Source: Photorhabdus laumondii subsp. laumondii (GTDB taxonomy: Bacteria > Pseudomonadota > Gammaproteobacteria > Enterobacterales > Enterobacteriaceae). Taken from it: a stretch of 64,000 nt of DNA. Every line of letters starts with the position of its first letter. Positions within the stretch are counted from its first letter, which is position 1. The notes beneath the pieces were generated by a model that saw only the letters and a program-made list of their open reading frames with translations, did not search any database and was not told where the DNA came from. Positions 54,686 through 62,676 of the stretch are shown one piece after another. A program made the translations under genes and the position numbers. The stretch is taken from the NCBI RefSeq assembly GCF_003343245.1, contig NZ_CP024901.1, positions 310,001 to 374,000 of the forward strand. Direction: 5' to 3'.

Positions 54686-54719
54686 AAGGCTGGAAGATTG
54701 CAGAGGATCTTTCAGCCTT
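54686..54719. terminator. Shared cassette terminator at the island edge
   Basis: Hairpin AAGGCTGGAAGAT / ATCTTTCAGCCTT lies 37 bp after the restriction gene and 6 bp after the next minus-strand gene. It resembles the Rhs-cassette terminators, so it belongs to the right-hand cassette region. Confidence 0.75.
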
Positions 54720-54725
54720 ACTTTT

Positions 54726-55076
54726 TTAATTAAAAATACCTTTATTCTCAGCTTTTTCTATGAATAAATCTTGTAAACTTCCTTGTATTTCTTCGTCTCC
54801 ATAAATTAACGTAAAATCACCATCTATATTGGGGGGAAAATGAGAACCATCAATGGTTCCAAATATAGTTGATGATGTATCAGGTATTACTACCTTGAAG
54901 AAGTCAAAAATAGCTGTTTTGTCTTGATCATCTAATTTTGATAATGCTTTTCTGGCGTTAGCATACACATCATCATTATTATCTATTGGACGGGTTAAAC
55001 TATTCTGATAACGGGGTAAGTTGTCATCAAATAATTCACTAAAAATAGATTCTATTATTTTCTCATAATTTTTCAT
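54726..55076 (-). CDS. Immunity-like protein, 116 residues
   Basis: This is a small acidic cytoplasmic protein with helical first half and a beta-rich end (GTIDGSHFPPNIDGDFTLIY, EIQGSLQDLF). No family name is certain. It sits between the 11-bp tandem repeat and a shared terminator, downstream of the SUKH gene, and no toxin frame remains in the 173-bp gap above it. Confidence 0.55.
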   Translation of the reverse strand: MKNYEKIIESIFSELFDDNLPRYQNSLTRPIDNNDDVYANARKALSKLDDQDKTAIFDFFKVVIPDTSSTIFGTIDGSHFPPNIDGDFTLIYGDEEIQGSLQDLFIEKAENKGIFN

Positions 55077-55139
55077 ATGGTTATCTTTTCAATGCATTTA
55101 AATTTGACTTCCAGCTCAGAGAGATCAAGCTGCGGATGT

Positions 55140-55172
55140 GGGAATTTATTGGGAATTTATTGGGAATTTATT
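55140..55172. repeat. Three tandem copies of an 11-bp repeat
   Basis: GGGAATTTATT occurs three times head to tail between two immunity-like genes. It looks like a slippage product in non-coding DNA. Confidence 0.85.
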
Positions 55173-55249
55173 GGGCGGGATGAGACGTTTAATTTTAAAA
55201 TGGGCAAGCCAGATTTCTCTGGCTTATCATTATTAATATAAAGTAGCTT

Positions 55250-55720
55250 TTATAAGTCTTCTATAGCTTGTTTTATTTCTTCTAAGAGAAACTCAGCATA
55301 ACTATCTGCAATTATGTTTTTAGCTCCGTCTCTTTTGAAGGATAATTCAGTCTCAACTACTACAGCTTCTCCTGTTTTTCCTTTAATATTGGTATCAATA
55401 GAATAGGAAGGACCATATCCCGATGATTTTATTTTAATCATCCCTTCATCTATATCACCGGAATCTCTGGCCTGCTTTGTTACATACAGAATACATGGGG
55501 CTTGATTTCCATTTATTCCCTTTTTAGTTATTCCATAGTAATCATCTCCGCCGAAAGAAAGTGTTCCATATTTTTGTAAGAAAAATTTATATGATTCAGG
55601 AAAAGTAACACCAAGCAATGATTCGAATTCACGGATAGTATCTATATCAACCCCGCCACTAGAAAGAATTTCTTCCCCGCTTGATATCATTTCCTTTTCA
55701 ATTAAATCTATATAATTCAT
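55250..55720 (-). CDS. SUKH (SMI1/KNR4) immunity protein paired with the LHH tip
   Basis: This 156-residue protein of the SUKH superfamily shows IREFESLLGVTFPESYKFFL, YGTLSFGGDDYYGI and a final YAEFLLEEI. SUKH proteins neutralise nuclease toxins. It begins about 20 bp after the end of the broken LHH nuclease tip, with AAGGAAG as ribosome-binding site. LHH toxins are commonly paired with SUKH proteins, which supports the pairing. The gene is intact though the toxin is not. Confidence 0.85.
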   Translation of the reverse strand: MNYIDLIEKEMISSGEEILSSGGVDIDTIREFESLLGVTFPESYKFFLQKYGTLSFGGDDYYGITKKGINGNQAPCILYVTKQARDSGDIDEGMIKIKSSGYGPSYSIDTNIKGKTGEAVVVETELSFKRDGAKNIIADSYAEFLLEEIKQAIEDL

Positions 55721-55740
55721 AGCTTCCTTCCTCTTAAGGA

Positions 55741-56090
55741 GTTAAAAAGTCCAATGCTCTTGTTTTCCAATATGTTTTCTTCCACTGGTTAAATGGGTGC
55801 CTATTCGTTGATGGTGGCGCATTATTATATGTGCGTCTTATGCCATCAGGACCGACCTATGTTTTATCCCATTGATTTGAATACATATGAAGCATATGGT
55901 TGTATTTACTATGGGTACTACTTAAAATTTCAGTCATTGGGCCAGGTTCATTTTGAATGACATGATGAAGGTTTATTTCTAAGCCATCCTTACCAATAGG
56001 TGTAATCCCTTTCTTCATTCGTTGAATATTCGTCCTTCCGAAGTCATCAATATGATTGAGATCAAATAAATCATTTCCTTGGTAAACTCT
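55741..56090 (-). pseudogene. LHH-type nuclease tip with a nonsense codon
   Basis: Minus strand: KLRVYQGNDLFDLNHIDD, RTNIQRMKKGITPIGKDG, INLHHVIQNEPGPMTEI and NHMLHMYSNQWDKT, then TAG at 55857-55859, after which the same frame continues VGPDGIRRTYNN to a natural TAA. The LHH motif and its surroundings match the LHH family of HNH/Endo VII nucleases. TAG probably replaced a TGG. The front is also cut: at 56090 the frame runs into the tail of the 65-aa repeat gene. Confidence 0.8.
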
Positions 56091-56135
56091 AAGCTTCAAT
56101 CCGCACTGACTTACTGTGGGTATGCGCCACGGTAG
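56091..56135 (+). pseudogene. Tail of the repeated 65-aa gene
   Basis: The last 14 codons and stop (LQSALTYCGYAPR) of the gene seen whole at 35586 and 60936. Its junction to the LHH tip is at AAGCTT. Confidence 0.75.
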
Positions 56136-56186
56136 ATCAATAAGAACATCGGAAGATTTGGTGATTGTGAACTGCCTCTCTAAATC

Positions 56187-56291
56187 TAAATAGCGTTTCA
56201 TAATTTTGCTACACATGGCCTTATTCAACCTATTGTTATATATGGAATTATGAGTGGTATAATATGTAGCACTATTTTAGAATCTTATTTA
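56187..56291 (+). mobile_element. MITE-like 105-bp element, copy 2
   Basis: Same 105-bp element as at 38683. The empty site is preserved in the paralogous cassettes at 35840 and 61180 (AAATCTAGTCATTAAATG). Here the element interrupts that sequence at the TA, with TA on both sides. Confidence 0.9.
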
Positions 56292-56341
56292 GTTATTAAA
56301 TGTTGAATCTAGCTTTTGAGGGCCGTTCATCTATAATTTTA

Positions 56342-56888
56342 TTAACTATTCTTCAAAAGAATAGGATTGAAAATAACTCATGTCTTTTTATCTTTTTTTA
56401 TACCGCACGGCATAACTCCTTTTTTAAATATAGAAAATATTTCTTCTAATTTAGCGTCTTGATTAAAATAAATATCGATAAATGTTTGTCATATTTAACC
56501 TGTTATTACATTCGTCATTTACTTCATTTAGAAAGTTATCGTATTCTATGTTATCAACTAACCTTTTTTTCTTTCTTATAAGATATCATTTTCTTTTTCT
56601 CATATTTTCTTTGACTTGATCCTGGGTAGATATTTTTATTCTGTGAAGGATATCCTTTTCTGCTTTTTTATAATCCTCATGAAGATAAAACTCGGATGCC
56701 AAATTAGAGAAAAAATCACTCTAAACCATATAGTTACTTGGTATGTCTTGATCGAAAAGAAGCTTTAATGCCCTATCTTTATTATCCATAATTTCATATT
56801 CATTAAATTCTTCAATAGAACCGGATAAAAAATCCGAGCTTTTAAAGAATTCAACGGGTTCCATATAAAAATTTATTATCTCACCCAG
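56342..56888 (-). pseudogene. Immunity-like gene (183-aa type), decayed copy C
   Basis: It aligns with the intact gene at 61237 but carries a CTG in place of the start, the same TAG as copy A, and a 5-base-scale gap near 56466. It shares these lesions with copy A, so copies A and C descend from one already dead copy. Confidence 0.8.
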
Positions 56889-56929
56889 ATTAAATTATCC
56901 TAAAATTCTACTCCAGAGATCAAAGATGC

Positions 56930-57264
56930 TTTGTCTGACTTTTTAATTTACGTCTTCCCCCTGAATATTAGTGTTATACCTATCTTTGTTTTTAATAATA
57001 TTGCCATTCTCCATATCTTTTTTAGTTATATTTTGAATGTTAGCTACTTGTTTCGATATAGTATTAATTGATTGATGTAGATTTATTTTATCCAGAGTAT
57101 TGCATCAGTATATCCGTGATGATTACCTTGATGCCTTGCTATTACACTAACCCGTCGGCGTGGCATGGGTATTCTCCACGGTAAGAAAGAAGCCAGCCGG
57201 AAGCGATTCCGGCTTTTTACTGTTTCAGAGAGAAAACAGAATAAAATAGCTAAAATATAGCATA
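56930..57264 (-). pseudogene. Toxin-tip remnant of the repeated cassette, copy C
   Basis: Minus strand ARHQGNHHGYTDAI with a preceding MPRRRVSVI, then a shifted frame with DKINLHQSINTISKQ. The DNA continues after IS630 copy C at 58368. Confidence 0.45.
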
Positions 57265-57270
57265 TGTATA

Positions 57271-58367
57271 TACCCGTAATCATTGAAGATGCTTGATTTT
57301 ATCCGAAATGGAGATCATTATCCTCGCTATGAAAATATTCATTACCGATGAACAAAAAGCCGAACTTGAACATCTCCATCACACCTGCCGTGATAAGAGG
57401 GAGTGTGATCGCATCAAAGCGGTCCTGCTGGCCTCTGAAGGCTGGAGTTCAGTGATGATCGCTCAGGCCCTGCGTCTTCATGAAATGACCGTTAACCGTC
57501 ATATCAGCGATTACCTTAATCAAGGTAAACTTAAATCTGATAATGGGGGGTCTGATAGTTTGCTTTCTCAAGAACAAACTGATTTTTTAATCAATCACTT
57601 ATCTCAACATCTTTTCCATCACACCCATGAAATCGTGGCCTATGTTGCTCAGCTCTGGAATATTACCTTTAGCATTCCCGGCATGAATAAATGGCTACAC
57701 CGTCAGGGTTTTTCTTATAAAAAACCTTGTGGCGTCCCTCATAAATTCGACGCAGAAAAACAGCGACAATTTATTGAATATTATGAGAATCTTAAAGTCA
57801 CAGCGAAAGACGAACCCATCCTTTTTCTTGATGCTGTTCACCCGACTCAAGGCACCAAACTCGGTTATGGCTGGATGCGAAAAGGCGAGAAAAAAACAGT
57901 AAAAACAACAGGAAGCCGGACTCGCCTGAATATATTGGGCGCGCTCAACCTGAATGCCATTGGTCGTACGGTGTTCCAGGAATATCAAACCATCAATGAC
58001 TACAACATTTGCTGTTTTTTCAATGAAATAAGAAAGTCTTATCCTGACTATCATCAAAAAATTCATCTTATTGTGGATGGGGCGGGTTACAACAAAGCTC
58101 ATCTTGTTAAGGAGTGGGCTTATGTTAGCAATATTGAGTTACATTACCTTCCTCCCTATAGCCCAAATTTAAACCCAATAGAGCGATTATGGAAGGTCAT
58201 GAATGAACAGGTTCGAAATAACCGTTATTTTGCGGATAAACATGAATTTCGAGACAACGTCTTCAAATTTTTCACCACAACGCTACCGGATATAGCGGAC
58301 TCGCTGATGTCTAGAATTAACGACCATTTTCAGGTGCTAAAAACTGCATCTTGAAGTTTCTTGGGTA
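57271..58367 (+). mobile_element. IS630-family element, copy C
   Basis: This 1097-bp element is flanked by TA and practically identical to copy B. It split cassette copy C: the sequence before it (CATATGTATA) and after it (TATATTTACTATTAATATT) is contiguous in cassettes A, B and D. Confidence 0.93.
57329..58354 (+). CDS. IS630-family transposase (copy C)
   Basis: A 341-residue DDE transposase with the same protein sequence as copy B (FLDAVHPTQG, LIVDGAGYN, NLNPIERLWK). Intact. See copy B for domain detail. Confidence 0.93.
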   Translation: MKIFITDEQKAELEHLHHTCRDKRECDRIKAVLLASEGWSSVMIAQALRLHEMTVNRHISDYLNQGKLKSDNGGSDSLLSQEQTDFLINHLSQHLFHHTHEIVAYVAQLWNITFSIPGMNKWLHRQGFSYKKPCGVPHKFDAEKQRQFIEYYENLKVTAKDEPILFLDAVHPTQGTKLGYGWMRKGEKKTVKTTGSRTRLNILGALNLNAIGRTVFQEYQTINDYNICCFFNEIRKSYPDYHQKIHLIVDGAGYNKAHLVKEWAYVSNIELHYLPPYSPNLNPIERLWKVMNEQVRNNRYFADKHEFRDNVFKFFTTTLPDIADSLMSRINDHFQVLKTAS

Positions 58368-58507
58368 TATATTTACTATTAATATTATATTTTTATGTAT
58401 TATTGTTTTTTATATTATTATTTATTTTATATTTTTTTAATTTTAAATTATATATTTAATATATAAGTCCAACCGTGAAAAATATTTATTTTAAGCATGG
58501 AAATAAC

Positions 58508-58542
58508 AAAGCCGGAAGATCACGGGGATCTTTCCGGCTTTT
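58508..58542. terminator. Shared cassette terminator
   Basis: Hairpin AAAGCCGGAAGATC / GATCTTTCCGGCTTT, equivalent in place to the one at 42135. Confidence 0.78.
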
Positions 58543-58552
58543 TACTATTAGC

Positions 58553-59215
58553 TTAGGGTAATTTTATTTTCCCTTTTTTGACATTAGCTTTAATGTCGTA
58601 CTTAAAATCTACACAATAGTGATTCAAGACTTCATCTAATTTAATTAGCTTTATTCTTTTGATATTTTCTTTAATTAATCTGTTAGCTACTTTTTCTGAA
58701 ATAAAAATAAATCCTGCTAATAAAGTAGTCCGTATTGAAAAAATATCATAATTTAATGATTCATTATGAAAAGATAATTTATGAGGAATTAAATTTCCAT
58801 ATTTATCTTTTTCCAATATTGAATATTTTTCATTTAGAAATAACTCTTTGTCAGTAAAAAAAAGATAATTTAATGAGTTATTGATAGTTTTTCCATCTTT
58901 AATAGATGTCGCAATTAATTTTTTTAAAACATGATCACTTAATTTAAACTCATTGATAATATCGAAAAATCTATCAGATAGGATATGAGCCATATTGTGT
59001 TGATAATAATTAAACCACAATTTCCCAATATTTTTATTACATAACAAATATAAAGTATTAGGGCATTCCTTATCTAATAGATAATAAGGTATATCATGCC
59101 TGGAGCCTTCATAATCCCATTTTTCATTAATTTGATTCTCGGTATCTACTATAGCATGAAGATATCTTGGCATTAGTGAAGAATTATAATCGTTCATTAA
59201 TACATAATAATTCAT
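58553..59215 (-). CDS. Immunity-like protein, duplicate copy 2
   Basis: This 220-residue gene is almost identical to the one at 42180-42842; the only amino-acid change I noted lies in the upstream extension. Neighbouring DNA on both sides matches too. The start is set at 59215 for the same ribosome-binding reason. Both copies being open suggests recent duplication or selection. Confidence 0.65.
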   Translation of the reverse strand: MNYYVLMNDYNSSLMPRYLHAIVDTENQINEKWDYEGSRHDIPYYLLDKECPNTLYLLCNKNIGKLWFNYYQHNMAHILSDRFFDIINEFKLSDHVLKKLIATSIKDGKTINNSLNYLFFTDKELFLNEKYSILEKDKYGNLIPHKLSFHNESLNYDIFSIRTTLLAGFIFISEKVANRLIKENIKRIKLIKLDEVLNHYCVDFKYDIKANVKKGKIKLP

Positions 59216-59264
59216 TAATTTACTCTCCCACATTTGGTTGTAGATACTTGACCAGACCATATTT

Positions 59265-59518
59265 TATTTTTCATATCCATCTGATTATTTTTTTAAAATC
59301 ATATTTTCTTCATGTGGATGAAAAGCATCATTAAGAATCATTCCAATCATATTGTCCTGCTCATGGATAAAGAAAATTTCATTTTCTAAGAAATATAACC
59401 TTGACAATAAACTGGATTTTTTTGAGACGGAATTAAACCATTGGATTCATTCTCTTATAAATATACTATCGATAAGCTCCAGTCGGCACTGGCATACTGT
59501 GGGTATGCGCCACGGTAG
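59265..59518. pseudogene. Toxin-end remnant joined to a 65-aa-gene tail, copy 2
   Basis: This is the counterpart of 42900-43146, with the minus-strand HPHEENMI end and a plus-strand tail DKLQSALAYCGYAPR at 59471-59518. Confidence 0.5.
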
Positions 59519-59528
59519 ATCATTAATC

Positions 59529-59559
59529 AGGGCAGAAGATCTGTAAGATCTTCTGCCCT
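59529..59559. terminator. Cassette terminator, variant sequence
   Basis: A 13-bp stem AGGGCAGAAGATC / GATCTTCTGCCCT with a short TGTAA loop; the outer bases differ from the other terminators. Confidence 0.78.
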
Positions 59560-59566
59560 ACTTGAA

Positions 59567-60012
59567 TTAACCTAATCTAATAGGCTCCTGAAGGTTATTT
59601 GAAAAATACTGACTTTTTATAAATGATATCTGTATGTTGTTTTCATTTTTCTTTAATAAGATCAGATAATTTCCTTTTTCTAAAGATATCTTCTTTCCTG
59701 AAATATATTCTGAATCATCAGGTTCTAAATCTCCTCCTGTGGTATCTTCCCCGGCACCAATGAATATTTTTCCCGATGGTGACTTTATGTTCAAACTAAT
59801 ATCTGGCTGTTCAATATTATCAATAATTTCAATTACATAATCGCCATCATCTCTTAAGCCAAAAAAAGCAATATTGCCTTCATTTACTTCTTTTAATTCA
59901 TCGTCTGGAATACTCCACCAATCAGGAGTATCTGTTATTCTGTGTTTTATTGCTTGTAAATCAAATATAGCTAAAGTTGCTGTATCCGTTGTGAAAAAAA
60001 AGAATCGTTCAT
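59567..60012 (-). pseudogene. Immunity-like gene frameshifted in a T8 run
   Basis: From ATG at 60012 the frame reads MNDS and a run of Phe codons. The coding strand has eight T's (plus strand A8 at 59994-60001), and translation then hits TAG within about 10 codons. With one more T it stays open for about 148 residues: FTTDTATLAIFDLQAIKHRI, DWWSIPDDELKEVNEGN, GKIFIGAGEDTTGGDL and a YLILLKK end. It recalls small beta-sandwich proteins near polymorphic toxins (DUF6386-like); I am not certain. Either dead or switchable by slippage. Confidence 0.65.
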
Positions 60013-60023
60013 TGAAATCATCC

Positions 60024-60111
60024 TCAAATGAATATTATTTCACTAATTTTATCGCCAGCTTTTAATCCTGCTTTCCTGCCAGAATTTTTATCGATTAAAA
60101 TTCGATTTATA
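60024..60111 (-). pseudogene. PDZ-like C-terminal scrap
   Basis: 28 codons read ...LIDKNSGRKAGLKAGDKISEI before a TGA. The GxxAGLxxGDxI pattern is the carboxylate-binding half of a PDZ domain. MITE copy 3 cuts it at 60112. Confidence 0.4.
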
Positions 60112-60216
60112 TAAATAAGATTCCCAAATAGCGCTACATCTTATACTACTCATAATTCTATGTATAACAATGGGTTGAAGAAGGTCATGTGTAGCAGAAT
60201 TATGAAACGTTATTTA
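60112..60216 (-). mobile_element. MITE-like 105-bp element, copy 3 (inverted)
   Basis: Same element as at 38683 and 56187, in reverse orientation. It begins TAAATAAGATTCC and ends CGTTATTTA. Confidence 0.85.
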
Positions 60217-60219
60217 TTC

Positions 60220-60251
60220 AGCCAAGATAGCCCTAACTCATTATCTTGGCT
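60220..60251 (-). terminator. Terminator of the SMI1/KNR4-like gene
   Basis: The stem AGCCAAGATA / TATCTTGGCT lies 14 bp after the gene end on the minus strand. Confidence 0.65.
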
Positions 60252-60264
60252 GACTTTTAGATAT

Positions 60265-60645
60265 TTATATTCCTAAACTATAAATATCATTTGCTTCTTT
60301 ATCCGCTTCCTTATCCATTTCTACGCTACCTAAAGCCCCCAAGTCTAGGCTATAAATAATATCACTTTCCTTATCTTTTTCTACATATATAAAGTAACCA
60401 AGATCACCATCTTGACCGATTAAAAAATAATTTGGTTTAGCCTCTTGAATGTTATATGTTTTATTTCTTTTAATAACATATTCACAATTATAAACATATA
60501 TATTTTCTTGATCTTTTCCGGTTATTTCAATATAAGGTTCATTTTGAATTTTCTCGGATAAAAACTTTCTATAAAAATTAGGTAATTTAATATTCAATTC
60601 TTTTTCAATAGAATTTAATTTCTCTAAAATATCTTCTTTCTTCAT
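60265..60645 (-). CDS. SMI1/KNR4 (SUKH) family immunity protein
   Basis: This 126-residue acidic protein has an N-terminal IEKELNIKLPNFYRKFL helix typical of SUKH proteins and a YFIYVEKDKESDIIYSLDLGALG core. GAGGAA precedes the ATG. The broken tip directly upstream (60667-60905) is its likely toxin. The frame is intact. Confidence 0.8.
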   Translation of the reverse strand: MKKEDILEKLNSIEKELNIKLPNFYRKFLSEKIQNEPYIEITGKDQENIYVYNCEYVIKRNKTYNIQEAKPNYFLIGQDGDLGYFIYVEKDKESDIIYSLDLGALGSVEMDKEADKEANDIYSLGI

Positions 60646-60666
60646 GAAATTTTCCTCTTAATAAAT

Positions 60667-60905
60667 CTAGATATCAAAGAATGGATTGTTTTTATTAGCG
60701 CCTCTAAGCTTATCAAAATATTTATAAGCATCGCCAAGGGCTTTTCTTGCTTGAGCTTTAGGTACGCCAGCATCAATCATCTCCCTATAACTTGTATGAA
60801 ATTCCTCTTTCCTCATATATCTCTCTTTTTATCTTTTGTGCTGCGCTGATTTGAGCATGAGGCATCCTAGAAGTTGAATGTAATAATGTAGCGGGCGCTG
60901 ATAAG
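60667..60905 (-). pseudogene. Toxin tip with frameshift (RMPHAQ type)
   Basis: Minus strand: STSRMPHAQISAAQKIKREIYE, then a frameshift, then FHTSYREMIDAGVPKAQARK and ALGDAYKYFDKL to a TAG. The RMPH...Q start and helical KALGDAYKYF end resemble small Rhs tips of HNH type. The front merges with a SymE tail at 60892-60921. Confidence 0.6.
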
Positions 60906-60921
60906 TGGTTTTGCTGGTTAA
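60892..60921 (+). pseudogene. SymE C-terminal tail
   Basis: Ten codons RALISGFAG-stop match the end of the SymE fragment at 35411-35572. The 65-aa gene follows after GGGGAGAG, as in the first copy. Confidence 0.6.
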
Positions 60922-60935
60922 GGGGAGAGCATGAG

Positions 60936-61133
60936 ATGACAATAGCCATTGAACATTTGCAGGACATTCAGTTAACTCACCTTGAAGCGCTGGCTTTGGC
61001 CCAACTGGTCAAGCGGCTGAACTGGGCGGAGATACGCGCCTGTGCCGTGAATGACGAGGAGGCGTATCAGATTAAGGATGCCCTCGGTAAGCTTCAATCT
61101 GCTCTGGCTTACCGAGGGTATGCGCCACGGTAA
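60936..61133 (+). CDS. Small protein downstream of SymE, copy 2
   Basis: This 65-residue protein (start MTIAIEHLQDIQL, end YRGYAPR) differs from copy 1 by only a few residues, mainly at the N-terminus. It is read against the cassettes. Conservation of the frame between copies argues for a real protein; function unknown. Confidence 0.65.
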   Translation: MTIAIEHLQDIQLTHLEALALAQLVKRLNWAEIRACAVNDEEAYQIKDALGKLQSALAYRGYAPR

Positions 61134-61236
61134 ATCAATAAGAACATCGGAAGATCTAGTGATTGTGAACTGCTTCTCTAAATCTAGTCATTAAATGTTG
61201 AATCTAGCTTTTGAGGGCAGTTCATCTATAATTTTA

Positions 61237-61788
61237 TTAACTATTCTTCAAAAGAATAGGATTGAAAATAACTAATGTCTTTTTATCTTTTTTTATACCG
61301 CACGGCATAACTCCTTTTTTAAATATAGAAAATATTTCTTCTAATTTAGAGTCTTGATTAAAAGAAAATAAATATCGATAAATGCTTATCATATTTAACA
61401 TGTAATTACATTCGTCATTTACTTCATTTAGAAAGTTATCGTATTCTATGTTATCAACTAACCCTTGTTTCTTTCTTGTAAGATATAGTTTTCTTTTTCT
61501 AATGTTTTCTTTAACTTGATCCTGGGTAGATATTTTTATTCTGTCAAGGATATCCTTTTCTGCTTTTTTATAATCCTCATGAAGATAAAACTCGGATACC
61601 AGATCAGAAAAAAAATCACTCCAAACCATATAGTTACATGGTATGTCTTGATCGAAAAGAAGCTTTAATGCCATATCTTTATTATCAATAATTTCATATT
61701 CATTAAATTCTCCAATAGAACCGGATAAAAAATACGAACTTTTAAAAAATTCAACCGGTTCCATATGAAAACTTATTGTCTCACCCAT
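61237..61788 (-). CDS. Immunity-like protein (183-aa type), intact copy D
   Basis: This 183-residue cytoplasmic protein has MEPVEFFKSSYFLSGSIGEF at the start, LLFDQDIPCNYMVWSDFF in the middle and a helical second half. AGGATAAT precedes the ATG. Three decayed copies lie at 35887, 41245 and 56342. A broken RHQGNH tip is upstream in every copy, so it is most likely the immunity protein of that tip. The family name is unknown to me. Confidence 0.7.
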   Translation of the reverse strand: MGETISFHMEPVEFFKSSYFLSGSIGEFNEYEIIDNKDMALKLLFDQDIPCNYMVWSDFFSDLVSEFYLHEDYKKAEKDILDRIKISTQDQVKENIRKRKLYLTRKKQGLVDNIEYDNFLNEVNDECNYMLNMISIYRYLFSFNQDSKLEEIFSIFKKGVMPCGIKKDKKTLVIFNPILLKNS

Positions 61789-61799
61789 ATTGAATTATC

Positions 61800-62100
61800 C
61801 TACAGTTTTACTCCAGAGATCAAAGACGCTTTGTCTGCCTGTTTAATTTACGTATTTCCCCTGAATATCAGTGTATACATCTCTTTGGATTTAATAATAT
61901 TGCCATTATCCATATTTTTTTAGCTATATTTTGTATGTGAGTCACTTTTTCGATATGGTATCAGTTGATTGATTTAAATTTATTTTATCCAGAGCATTTC
62001 TTATTACATCATGATTACCTTGATGCCTTGCCATTGCACTAACCACACGGCGTTGGCGTGGCATGGGTATTCACCCACGGTAAGAAAGAAGCCAGCCGGA
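61800..62100 (-). pseudogene. Toxin-tip remnant of the repeated cassette, copy D
   Basis: Minus strand: MPRQRRVVSAMARHQGNHD then directly RNALDKINLNQSTDTISKK and a stop. Compared with copies A-C a deletion has rejoined the frames, but a later shift ends it early. No Rhs core is attached. Confidence 0.5.
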
Positions 62101-62309
62101 AGTGATTCCGGCTTTTTGTTGTTTCAGAGAAAAAACAGAATAAAATAGCAAAAATATATCTTATGTATATATTTATCGTTAATATTATATTTTTCTGTAT
62201 TATCCCTTTGTTTATCTTATTATTTATTTTATATTTTTGCGATTTTAAGCTATATATTTAATATATAAGTCCAACCCTGTAAGATATTTATTTTAAGCAT
62301 AAAAATAAC

Positions 62310-62343
62310 AAAGCCGAAAGATCACGGGGATCTTTCCGGCTTT
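62310..62343. terminator. Shared cassette terminator after the rhs immunity gene
   Basis: Hairpin AAAGCCGAAAGATC / GATCTTTCCGGCTTT, 13 bp after the immunity gene stop. Confidence 0.8.
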
Positions 62344-62355
62344 GTTAATTATTAA

Positions 62356-62676
62356 CTACCACTTATATGGATATGCATGATTTGATAAGATTTGCTGCTT
62401 AATTCCCTCATCAAGAGGACTATTTTCATGTTTTTCTAAATATTCGACTCTTTTGATTACAAAATTCTTATCTGCTTCTAGAAATTTTGAAAAAACTTTA
62501 TCCCAATCATCCTTATAACCATACATATTCAACATTTTTTCCAATGCTGAATTTATCAAAGGACTACTTGAATATATCAATGTTCCAGGATCTTCACATT
62601 CAAACTTTATGTAAAGGATCAGCTTGATTATTGCATTCACCTCTTCCCTTGCTAATTGAATAGATTCGTGCTTCAT
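62356..62676 (-). CDS. Immunity protein of the HYD1-like Rhs toxin
   Basis: This 106-residue helical protein (start MKHESIQLAREEVNAI) has an ATG that overlaps the rhs stop codon in a TAATG arrangement, with GGAGGA just upstream inside rhs. This layout ties its expression to the toxin. The family is not recognised; length and charge suit a cytoplasmic inhibitor. Confidence 0.75.
   Translation of the reverse strand: MKHESIQLAREEVNAIIKLILYIKFECEDPGTLIYSSSPLINSALEKMLNMYGYKDDWDKVFSKFLEADKNFVIKRVEYLEKHENSPLDEGIKQQILSNHAYPYKW

Noticed and set aside
55140..55172. The 11-bp triple repeat as a CRISPR array
   Set aside because: Repeats are adjacent without spacers and no cas gene is present.
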